In this document: one piece after another, positions 36,373 through 43,709 of the stretch
How positions within the stretch are numbered: position 1 is the first letter of the stretch
Layout of the letters: each line of letters opens with the position of its first letter
DNA from: DATLHO01 sp035539855
GTDB taxonomy: Bacteria > Bacteroidota > Ignavibacteria > OLB7
Reading direction: 5' to 3'
Assembly: GCA_035539855.1 (NCBI GenBank)
Contig: DATLHO010000154.1
Location: 21,161-85,160, forward strand
DNA: 64,000 nt
Translations under genes and position numbers: made by a program
Notes under the pieces: model-generated
Database searches by the model: none
What the model was told of the DNA's origin: nothing
What the model saw: only the letters and a program-made list of their open reading frames with translations

Positions 36373-37406
36373 GCAGCAATCGCATCGTTCTCGAGGTCAA
36401 AGACCTCCGCGTTCACTTCCCGATCTTCGGCGGCATCTTCCAGCGCAAGGTCGCGACGGTCAAGGCCGTCGACGGCGTTTCGTTCAATGTCTACAAGGGA
36501 GAGACCCTCGGAGTCGTCGGCGAGTCGGGCTGCGGCAAGACGACCGTCGGCCGCGCGCTGATCAACATCACGCGCATCATGTCGCCCGATGCCGAAGTCA
36601 CCGGCCAGATCCTCTATCATGCGGCCGATGGATCGATCGTCGATCTCGTCAAACTGTCGAAGTCGGAGATGCGGCCGTACCGTTCGAAGATCCAGATGAT
36701 CTTTCAGGATCCGTACTCGTCGCTCAATCCGCGCATGACCGTCGCGCAGATCATCGAAGAGCCGCTCACGCTTCACACGAAGATGTCGAAGGCGGAGATG
36801 AAGGAGCGCGTCGGATGGCTTCTCGACAAGGTCGGCATGCGGCCGGAGCAGGCCGCGCGCTATCCCCATGAATTCTCCGGCGGCCAGCGTCAGCGCATCG
36901 GCATCGCGCGAGCGCTCGCGACCAATCCCGACGTGATCATCTGCGATGAGCCTGTCTCCGCTCTCGACGTCTCGATCCAGGCCCAGGTCATCAACCTCAT
37001 GCAGGACCTGCAGGACGAGTTCGGCCTGAGCTTCATCTTCATCGCGCACGACCTCTCGGTCGTCGAGCACATTTCGACGCGCATCGCGGTGATGTACCTC
37101 GGCCACGTCGTCGAGTATGGTCCGAGCGAGCAGGTGTATTTCGAGCCGCTGCACCCGTACAGCCGCGCGCTTCTTTCGGCGGTACCCCTCGCCGATCCCG
37201 ACAGCGGTCGCGCGATGCGCACGTTCCTCGCCGGAGACGTGCCGACGCCGCTGGCGAAGCCCTCGGGCTGCCCCTTCCGCACGCGCTGCCCGATCGCTCG
37301 TCCCGACTGTGCGAGCGACTTCCCGCCGTTCATCGAGAAGCAGCCGGATCAGTGGGTCGCATGCCCGTACACGACGCCGGAGGTCAACGCGGCTGTGGCA
37401 CCGTAA
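36369..37406 (+). CDS. Oligopeptide ABC importer ATPase 2 (DppF/OppF-type)
   Basis: This 345-residue ATPase begins four bases inside ATPase 1 (ATGA overlap), showing translational coupling. Walker A is GESGCGKT, the signature FSGGQRQR, Walker B ICDEPVSALDVS, and a C-terminal cysteine cluster (CPFRTRCPIARPDC) is present. It would pair with ATPase 1 as a heterodimer under YejB/YejE. It is the last gene of the operon; the terminator lies 54 bp downstream. Confidence 0.94.
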   Translation: MSSNRIVLEVKDLRVHFPIFGGIFQRKVATVKAVDGVSFNVYKGETLGVVGESGCGKTTVGRALINITRIMSPDAEVTGQILYHAADGSIVDLVKLSKSEMRPYRSKIQMIFQDPYSSLNPRMTVAQIIEEPLTLHTKMSKAEMKERVGWLLDKVGMRPEQAARYPHEFSGGQRQRIGIARALATNPDVIICDEPVSALDVSIQAQVINLMQDLQDEFGLSFIFIAHDLSVVEHISTRIAVMYLGHVVEYGPSEQVYFEPLHPYSRALLSAVPLADPDSGRAMRTFLAGDVPTPLAKPSGCPFRTRCPIARPDCASDFPPFIEKQPDQWVACPYTTPEVNAAVAP

Positions 37407-37460
37407 CGATCGGACGACGCGACGCGCGCTGATCGAGCGCCTGGCGCTGCGAGAATTGTG

Positions 37461-37492
37461 AAGAGGGCTCCGGCATTTGCCGGAGCCCTCTT
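37461..37492 (+). terminator. Strong intrinsic terminator of the Yej-type operon
   Basis: A perfect 14-bp stem (AAGAGGGCTCCGGC and its complement) encloses ATTT and is followed by TTCTGTTCTG. It stands 54 bp after the last ATPase and also near the end of the convergent 37532-37786 gene. Confidence 0.85.
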
Positions 37493-37531
37493 CTGTTCTG
37501 ACATCGCGCGACGACGGTGCGATCGTCGAGG

Positions 37532-37786
37532 CTAGGGCTTGTTCGAGTCGCCCATTCCCGGAATCATCCCGCCGAGTCCCTTGAGCATGTCGCCCGCTCC
37601 CTCGGCGACGTCGCTGACGTTCGGGAGCTGGTTCACACCGCCGCCCTGAAGGAACCCGTCGAGCTGCTCGGCGATCGGCGCCGGCAGTTTGTCGCGGACG
37701 AAGCCGAGTACGGTATTGACGGCGGAGCGAGCCTGCTCCTCCGAGATCTTGACGTTCTGCGTGACCAGCTTGATGAGCTCGTCCAT
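37532..37786 (-). CDS. Small helical protein, unknown function
   Basis: The 84-residue protein begins MDELIKLVTQNVKISEEQARSA, and a central helix VLGFVRDKLPAPIAEQLD is followed by a Gly/Met-rich tail (GGMIPGMG). This shape recalls small DUF937/DUF2780-type proteins, but I cannot assign it firmly. The ATG at 37786 has GGAGG-like sequence (ggaggcctc region) reversed only, so ribosome binding is not decisive. It converges on the Yej operon terminator. Confidence 0.6.
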   Translation of the reverse strand: MDELIKLVTQNVKISEEQARSAVNTVLGFVRDKLPAPIAEQLDGFLQGGGVNQLPNVSDVAEGAGDMLKGLGGMIPGMGDSNKP

Positions 37787-37822
37787 GGAGGCCTCTGGTA
37801 GTGGTTGGTACGACGACGCGAG

Positions 37823-38815
37823 TCACGGCGTGCGCAGGCGCACCACGACGGCTCGATTGAGCAGCAGCCGTTCGGGAAGCTCGTTCGCGAAGAGCGGCTC
37901 CTCCTCGCCGACGCCCCTCGTTGCGATCCGCCGTCGCTCCCGTTGCGGGAGCGCCTCGTTGATGAGGCGCCCGGTCGTGTCCGCGCGTCTGGTCGAAAGG
38001 TAGAGATTGCGTTCCATGAGACCTATGACGTCGGTATGGCCCACGACGTCGATCATCGTTCCGCGGGAGATCAACGGGAGGATGATCTCCCTGATGACCC
38101 GCATGTTGAATGCGCCCGGCTCGAAGCGATCGTATGGATAGCCCCGAAGCGGAACGACGACGGTCGTCGGTCCGTGCGGTCCGCTCGTGTCCGGGCCGAC
38201 GTACGGCGCGCCGTCCGTGCGCAGCGTGACAGGTCGCAGCAGTTCCCAGGAGTCGGTGTGGATGGCGACGTTCCGATACTCGGCGTACTGGTTGTAGTCC
38301 CTTCCCGCGCGCACGCCCCAGGGATTGGCTTCCAGCCGGATCGTGATGCGCGACGAATCGATCCCCCAGATTTCGGCCAGATACCCGACGACCACCGAGG
38401 CACGCGCCGTCAGAAGTTGCCTCAGCTCGTAGTAGTTGGAGGACTCGGGCGTCGTCGCGACGACCTCGATCGTCGTCGCGGGGTGTTGCCGCATGCGATA
38501 GCCGATCACGTCGAGCGCCCAGTGGTGCAGCTCGAGTGGCGTTACGCCCTCCATCGCCGTGTCGCTGAAGCTCAGCGTCTGCTCCGGAAGCGCATACCGA
38601 TGATATCGCGCCGGAGGCTCCGCCGACAGCGTGTCGAAGAAGATCATCGGCAGGATCGGCTCAAGGATGACGACCTCGCGGCGCGCGGGCGGCGCGCTCG
38701 AACCCTCGTCGATCGTCACCGGGGTCTGCGCCGAGAGGCCCGCCGCGGCAGACCACATCAGTGCTGCCGCGAGCATGCGCGCACCGTACGCGAGCACCGC
38801 GCGGGCCCTACTCAC
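37823..38815 (-). CDS. OmpA-family periplasmic/outer-membrane protein
   Basis: The 330-residue protein has a signal peptide (LAAALMWSAAAGLSAQ). Its C-terminal ~120 residues form an OmpA-like peptidoglycan-binding domain: MIDVVGHTDVIG, NLYLSTRRADTTGRLI and a final NRAVVVRL. A preceding domain (IEVVATTPES...IRLEANP) is a second degenerate OmpA-like half. It would anchor the envelope to peptidoglycan. The GTG at 38815 overlaps the preceding gene by eight bases; the ATG at 38776 is an alternative that begins the signal peptide directly. It forms a pair with the shorter OmpA protein upstream. Confidence 0.82.
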   Translation of the reverse strand: MSRARAVLAYGARMLAAALMWSAAAGLSAQTPVTIDEGSSAPPARREVVILEPILPMIFFDTLSAEPPARYHRYALPEQTLSFSDTAMEGVTPLELHHWALDVIGYRMRQHPATTIEVVATTPESSNYYELRQLLTARASVVVGYLAEIWGIDSSRITIRLEANPWGVRAGRDYNQYAEYRNVAIHTDSWELLRPVTLRTDGAPYVGPDTSGPHGPTTVVVPLRGYPYDRFEPGAFNMRVIREIILPLISRGTMIDVVGHTDVIGLMERNLYLSTRRADTTGRLINEALPQRERRRIATRGVGEEEPLFANELPERLLLNRAVVVRLRTP

Positions 38816-39299
38816 GCGTCGCGTCCTCGTCGCTCTGCTGCCACGTCCTTCCCTCCCCCTTCGTCCTCACCGTGATCACGACGGTGCGACTGAGCAGCCG
38901 TCCTTCCGGCAGGTCGTAGCGATACGGCGCCTGCTCTTCGCCGGCCGCGGTCGCGCTCATCGAGGCGTAGCCGGCGGACTCGCGCGCGATGCCGGTGGCG
39001 ACCTTGCGGGCGCGGCGCTGGGCGAGCTCGAAGTTGTGGCGCTCCTGGCCCACGACGTCGCTGTAGCCGACGATGTCGATCTCGCTACGTCCGCTGATCT
39101 CCGGCAGCACGTACTCGTCGAGGATGCGCTGGTTGATCGGTCCCGGCTCGTCGCTGTCGAAGGCGTAGAGGATGAGCGAGAACCGATCGATCGTCGTGAT
39201 CTCGGGCGCATCGGACTGCGCATCGGACTGCGCGGCGGCAACGGCGGGAATGAGCAGGAAGATGACTGCGGTGATGCTGGCGCGAAGGGAACCGGTCAT
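38808..39299 (-). CDS. Small OmpA-domain exported protein
   Basis: This 163-residue protein has a signal peptide (ITAVIFLLIPAVAAAQ) and a single OmpA-like domain (SLILYAFDSDEPGPINQRIL, IDIVGYSDVVGQERHNFELAQRRARKV, SRTVVITVRT). The ATG at 39299 has CGGAGG before it, so it is preferred over 39398. The gene overlaps the following OmpA-family gene, indicating translational coupling. The domain is homologous to the remnants at 8403-8900 and 7609-7690. Confidence 0.83.
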   Translation of the reverse strand: MTGSLRASITAVIFLLIPAVAAAQSDAQSDAPEITTIDRFSLILYAFDSDEPGPINQRILDEYVLPEISGRSEIDIVGYSDVVGQERHNFELAQRRARKVATGIARESAGYASMSATAAGEEQAPYRYDLPEGRLLSRTVVITVRTKGEGRTWQQSDEDATRE

Positions 39300-39385
39300 G
39301 ATGGCCTCCGTTCGGTTGGATGTGAGCTGCCTGTACTCCTCCCGACCTCCATCGGCCCGCGATGTCGCATCTCCCATAACGCAGA

Positions 39386-39414
39386 ACGAGCGAAGCACAT
39401 CGTGCTTCGCTCGT
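39386..39414 (-). terminator. Hairpin after the DSCC-repeat lipoprotein gene
   Basis: ACGAGCGAAGCAC and its exact complement enclose ATC. On the minus strand it lies 25 nt past the DSCC-repeat gene stop and is followed by TTCTGCG. Confidence 0.6.
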
Positions 39415-39438
39415 CCTTATCGGTCGCAGGTTGATCGA

Positions 39439-40941
39439 CTACTGCGGAATCAAGCGGACCGCCTTGCGAATCGTCGTGCACTCGCCGAACTGGAGAGGGA
39501 ACGCCATGCGCGTGTATCCGTCGCGCTCGAGGACGACCTCGTAGGTCCTGTGTCCGCTGAGCTCGCCGCGGACGTACACGCCCTCGCGATTGGTCATGCC
39601 GGTCGCGACGATCGCGCCGCCATACTTGATGACCACGGTGACGCCGGCCAGGCCGATCTCGGCATCGCGGGCGCCGTCGAAGACGGTGAGGCTGAGCGAG
39701 GCGGTGCGGCAGCTATCCGGCGGATTGACGGCCTTCGGCTGCATCGTCACGGTAATCTCCGCGCCCTGACCGCAGACCACGTTGAACCGCGGGTCGGTCG
39801 GATTGTATCCCTCGCGCTCGATGATCACCGAGTACTCGCCGACGCACATGCCGTCGAAGCGTGCGACGCCGTCGCCGTTCGTGCGGGCGCTCTCGAGGAT
39901 CGCGCTGTTCCTGCGGAGCTTCACCAGGGCCTCGGCGATGGGCCGACGCGTGACCGCGTCGAGAACACGGATCGTCGCGAGGTTATTGCAGCAGCTGTCG
40001 GTGACGATGCGCTCGAGGTTCTTCCAGAGCTCGCCAACACTGTTGCAGTTCACGCGGACGTCGTCCTCGACGCCGCGATACCCTTCGCGGGTGATCGAGA
40101 TGCCGTAGCCGCCCTCGCAGAGCTCCTCGAAGACGACCGCGCGGCCGTTGATCGTGAGCGTGCGATAGAGCTGACCGCCCTTCCAGAGCTTGACGACCGC
40201 GCCGTTGAGAAGCTCGCCGGTGGCGGCGTCACGTGCGCCGACGACCAGGCGTGCCTGGCAGCAGCTATCGTTCGGCTGATCGAGCCCGACGAGACCGCGA
40301 CGCTCGGTTGCCTCGGTGCCACAGCCGACTTCGACGACGGACTCGTGCACCTTGAAGCCCTCACGAGCGATGCGGATCGCGTACGCGCCGCGGCAGAGCT
40401 CGCGGAACGTCGCGCCGTCGAGCGTGCTCTCGACGATGCGCTGATAGCCGTTCGGTCCGGTGAGCTTCACCTGGGCGCCGGAGATCGGATTGCCCTGGTG
40501 ATTGGTCGGGATGATGCGCAGAATCGATGTGCAGCAGGAATCCGGATTGGTCGTCGTCGTCGCGCGCATCGCGATCTCGACCCTCGTCGTGTCGCAGCGC
40601 GTGATGAAGATGTCGCCCTTCTCGGCGACGCTGTAGCCGTCCTTGGTCAGGCGGATGTTGTACTCGGCGTTGCAGACGTCCGTGAACGTCGCCACGCCGG
40701 CATCGTTGGTCTGCTTCGTCGAGACCACGTCCATTCCCTTGCGCAGAGCCACGGTGACGCCGCCGAGCGGTCCGTTGGCGGTGCTCGAGGTGACCGCGAC
40801 CGAGAGCGTCGCGCAGCAGCTGTCGCCGTCGTTTTCTTCCGGCGGCGTGATCAGGCCATCGTCGTAGCAGGCGCCGAGCAGCATCGCCGAGACGGCGGCC
40901 AGCATCAGCAGCAACTGCCGGGCATAGCGTACAGAGGTCAT
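39439..40941 (-). CDS. Lipoprotein with five tandem Cys-rich regulatory-domain-like repeats (DSCC repeats)
   Basis: The 500-residue protein has a lipobox LLGAC with C25 as the lipidated residue. It is followed by five repeats of 90-94 residues beginning DSCC at 40, 134, 225 and 315 and DSCR at 409. Each of the first four has a conserved C-x-G/A-x-Y...(R/K)(E/D)GY or F stretch and a final V.C, so each repeat carries four cysteines (CC...C...C) that could form two disulfides. The fold pattern (V.L......G.V.F..LC.G.Y.I.I.REGY) resembles carboxypeptidase-regulatory/PEGA-type Ig domains. It is a predicted outer-envelope protein. I know of no named family for the repeat. The ATG at 40941 starts the signal peptide. 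Confidence 0.85.
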   Translation of the reverse strand: MTSVRYARQLLLMLAAVSAMLLGACYDDGLITPPEENDGDSCCATLSVAVTSSTANGPLGGVTVALRKGMDVVSTKQTNDAGVATFTDVCNAEYNIRLTKDGYSVAEKGDIFITRCDTTRVEIAMRATTTTNPDSCCTSILRIIPTNHQGNPISGAQVKLTGPNGYQRIVESTLDGATFRELCRGAYAIRIAREGFKVHESVVEVGCGTEATERRGLVGLDQPNDSCCQARLVVGARDAATGELLNGAVVKLWKGGQLYRTLTINGRAVVFEELCEGGYGISITREGYRGVEDDVRVNCNSVGELWKNLERIVTDSCCNNLATIRVLDAVTRRPIAEALVKLRRNSAILESARTNGDGVARFDGMCVGEYSVIIEREGYNPTDPRFNVVCGQGAEITVTMQPKAVNPPDSCRTASLSLTVFDGARDAEIGLAGVTVVIKYGGAIVATGMTNREGVYVRGELSGHRTYEVVLERDGYTRMAFPLQFGECTTIRKAVRLIPQ

Positions 40942-41071
40942 GGTCGCGGTTCTCCTGGCAATTCTTGAGGATGCGAATGATTTGGTACGAGCTCGGCGGC
41001 CAAAGCCTGCCGGCTCGTGTGGTCTGACGATGGACGACCGGCCCTCGGGAAACCTGACGGCCGTCCTGCAA

Positions 41072-41926
41072 TTATTGAAGCCCCATCCACCTCCGCAGCT
41101 CCTCGAGGTAGCGATCGACCCCCATCGTCTGGGGCACATCCGTGTGATTCGCGCCCGGGACGACGATGAGCGACTTCGGCTCGTTCGCGTTGGCGTAGAC
41201 CAGCCTCCCGTTGTCGCGGTAGCGGACGAAGTCGTCGTCCTCACCGTGCAGCAGCAGTAGAGGCGCCCGGACGCGGCGGATGGTCTCGGCGTTGTCGTAC
41301 GTGCCCTCGGTGAGCCAGCGCGCCGGGAAATCCAGCGCCATGCCCCCCTGCGCCAGCGCCGTCGACGACGCGAAGGGAGCCTCCGCGATCAGCGCCCGCG
41401 GTTCGATCCGATCGGCGGCCAGATGGATCGAGGCGACGTTGCCGAGCGAAAAGCCGTAGAGGACGATGTCGGCATCGGCGAAGCCGCGACGCCGGACTTC
41501 GGCCAGCGCCGCGTCCGCGTCGGCGTGCAGGCCCGCCTCCGACGACGTTCCCTCGCTGAGACCGAACCCGCGATAGTCGAACGTGAAGATGTTCGCGCCC
41601 AGTCGGCGGAGGAACTCCACCCGATCCCAGTATTCGTCCATGCTGTGCTTGTTGCCGTGACAGTAGAGGATCGTCACGTTCGCATGGGGACCGCCGGCGT
41701 GCGCGCCATCGGCCTCGATCCAGTAGCCGTACAGGGAGTTCCCCTCGCTGTCGAGGACGACCTGCTCGAGCGCGGAGTCCGGGATCGACGCCGGAGGATG
41801 ATAGCGATCGACGGTCTGCGTGTTGAACAGGAACCCGTCCATGTCCGCGCAGCCGCCGGCGACGAGCGCAATCAGCGCGGCGATCGCGCAGAACAGACCG
41901 GCGAGGCGTCGCTCCGATTTGGGCAT
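41072..41926 (-). CDS. Lipoprotein alpha/beta hydrolase
   Basis: The 284-residue protein has a signal peptide with lipobox (LVAGGC) and an alpha/beta-hydrolase body. The nucleophile is the Ser in GFSLGN, and the Asp in GEDDDF and His in GANHTD complete the triad. The oxyanion stretch CHGNKHSM is also present. It resembles the YqkD/BAAT-like 'alpha/beta hydrolase family 12' group; the substrate is unknown. The ATG at 41926 is preferred since the extension to 41989 overlaps the preceding gene. Confidence 0.87.
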   Translation of the reverse strand: MPKSERRLAGLFCAIAALIALVAGGCADMDGFLFNTQTVDRYHPPASIPDSALEQVVLDSEGNSLYGYWIEADGAHAGGPHANVTILYCHGNKHSMDEYWDRVEFLRRLGANIFTFDYRGFGLSEGTSSEAGLHADADAALAEVRRRGFADADIVLYGFSLGNVASIHLAADRIEPRALIAEAPFASSTALAQGGMALDFPARWLTEGTYDNAETIRRVRAPLLLLHGEDDDFVRYRDNGRLVYANANEPKSLIVVPGANHTDVPQTMGVDRYLEELRRWMGLQ

Positions 41927-41982
41927 GACTGACTCCACTGTGATCGCACGGGCTCCATCCATGATCGGCCTCATTCGATAGC

Positions 41983-42636
41983 TCACCACTCCAGCTCATA
42001 TCCCACGAACGGCGCGAGGCCTCCCTGTCCGAACGGATTGACGTACTCGACGGTCGCGTTGGTTCTGACGTTGACGCCGTGCCATTTGAGCTCGGCCATC
42101 AGGCGTCCCGACTCGCCGATCGCCCAGCGATAGCCCACGAACGGCGAGAGGATCAACGGCGGAGCCTCCTCGTCATACATGAACGAGCTGGCGAAGACGA
42201 GCATGTCGAAGCCGGTGTAGATGCGGTCGCGGCCGGCGCGCCAGGCCGCCGAGGCGCTGACGACGGGCCAGGCTCGGAAGCGCGAGTCGACTCCCTCGCG
42301 GAAGCTCGCGAACGCCATGATCCGCGGCTGCAGCGCGATGGTCGTGCCCGCGGTGTCGACCAGCGGATACCAGGTGGCGCCGACGTCGAGGCCGACGTTG
42401 CCGTAGAGCAGCGGCAGCAGGTACACCGTGCCACCGATGTCGAGATCGTCGCAGTAGCCGTGGTTGACGCCGACGGAGAGGTTGGGGATGGGAAGCCAGG
42501 TGTCGAACGCCGCGACCATGGGTCCGCCGAGGCTGACGTTGTACGCGGTGGTGCCGCGACCGAGCGGCTCGATCGTCGTGCGGGCTGCGCACGCGGGAAC
42601 CAGCAGAGCGATCGCCAGGAGGACGGAGCGGTTCAT
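41983..42636 (-). CDS. Outer-membrane beta-barrel-like lipoprotein, unknown function
   Basis: The 217-residue protein has a signal (SVLLAIALLVPAC) that ends in a possible lipobox, and alternating polar and aromatic strands finishing in an aromatic residue (GYELEW), as in outer-membrane barrels. The repeated GVNHGY, GATWYP and SPFVGYRW strands support a small barrel. A promoter-like TACGTTTG box lies 54 nt upstream. It is followed closely by the lipoprotein hydrolase. Function is unknown. Confidence 0.72.
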   Translation of the reverse strand: MNRSVLLAIALLVPACAARTTIEPLGRGTTAYNVSLGGPMVAAFDTWLPIPNLSVGVNHGYCDDLDIGGTVYLLPLLYGNVGLDVGATWYPLVDTAGTTIALQPRIMAFASFREGVDSRFRAWPVVSASAAWRAGRDRIYTGFDMLVFASSFMYDEEAPPLILSPFVGYRWAIGESGRLMAELKWHGVNVRTNATVEYVNPFGQGGLAPFVGYELEW

Positions 42637-42689
42637 GCGTACGGAGGTTGAGTGTTGCCCCTGCGCCCATGCCGATGCAGAGAGCCGTG

Positions 42690-42697
42690 CAAACGTA
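42690..42697 (-). promoter_or_regulatory. Promoter-like box TACGTTTG
   Basis: TACGTTTG on the minus strand fits TAnnTTTG and lies 54 nt before the beta-barrel lipoprotein gene start. Confidence 0.45.
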
Positions 42698-42740
42698 ACG
42701 AGAAGCCGCGGAAGGTGAACGGTCGGGCGCCGACGCGTTC

Positions 42741-43709
42741 CTACAGACGCGAGTGCGACGCGAGCACGGCCGCGCCGAGCAGCGCGCTGTCGTGGCCGAG
42801 CTCGGCGGTCACGATGGAGATCTGATCGAGCGGGACATAGAAGACATGCCGGGCGAGCTCGCGTCGCAGCGGCGCGAGCAGCAGCTCGCCGGCCTGCGAT
42901 ACTCCGCCGCCGAGCACGACCAGCGGAGGCGCGACGACGTGAAGGATCGAGCCGATGCCGATCGCGAGGTAGCGGATCGCCCGCTCCCAGATCTCCATCG
43001 CCAGCGGATCGCCGTCGGTCACCGCCGCGACGATGTGCTCCGACGTCAGCTCGGCGCGATCGCCTCCGCAGAGCTCGAGCAGGCGGGCGCCGCGCGCCGG
43101 GTCGGCCGCGATGAGCTCGCGCGCCTCGCGCGCGATGTTCGTGCCGCTGGCCATGCGCTCGAGACATCCGGCGTTGCCGCAGTCGCAGAGCGGACCGTCG
43201 GTCTGCACCGTGATGTGCCCGACCTCGGCGGCTGCGCTCGCGACGCCGTGCACGAGGCGGTCGTCGATGATCAGTCCACCGCCGATGCCGGTGCTGATCG
43301 TCATGTAGAGCATCGTGCGCACGCGCCGGCCGGCGCCGAGCCAGTGCTCGGCGAGCGCGCCGAGGTTCGCGTCGTTGTCGAGCCGCGCCGGCGCGCCGAG
43401 CGCGCGCGCGATCTCGTCGCAGAGCATCACGTTCTTCCAGCCGGGCAGGTGGGGGAAGTTCACGACCGTGCCGCGCTCGTGGTCGAGCGGTCCGCCGATC
43501 GCGATGCCGATCTCGTCGTAGCCCGATGCGGGAGCGATCTCGCGCGCGATCTCGAGCACGCGCGCGATCACCGTCGGAGGATCGCCCGGAGCCGGAACGG
43601 GCTCCTTGCGCAGCGTCGTGAAGCGCGCATCGCGCGCGAGCTCTTCGCGGGTCGTCACGCCGACCGCGATCTTCGTTCCGCCGATATCGATGGCGAGGAT
43701 GGTGCTCAT
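42741..43709 (-). CDS. ROK-family sugar kinase (glucokinase-like)
   Basis: This 322-residue protein phosphorylates a hexose in the cytoplasm. It opens with the ATP-binding phosphate loop LAIDIGGTKIAVGV, has DNDANLGALAEHWLGAG for the catalytic Asp, and carries the ROK zinc motif CDCGNAGC preceded by GHITV. The substrate may be glucose or an N-acetyl sugar; the sequence does not decide. The ATG overlaps the stop of the M14-like gene by four bases (ATGA), so the two are translationally coupled. Confidence 0.93.
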   Translation of the reverse strand: MSTILAIDIGGTKIAVGVTTREELARDARFTTLRKEPVPAPGDPPTVIARVLEIAREIAPASGYDEIGIAIGGPLDHERGTVVNFPHLPGWKNVMLCDEIARALGAPARLDNDANLGALAEHWLGAGRRVRTMLYMTISTGIGGGLIIDDRLVHGVASAAAEVGHITVQTDGPLCDCGNAGCLERMASGTNIAREARELIAADPARGARLLELCGGDRAELTSEHIVAAVTDGDPLAMEIWERAIRYLAIGIGSILHVVAPPLVVLGGGVSQAGELLLAPLRRELARHVFYVPLDQISIVTAELGHDSALLGAAVLASHSRL

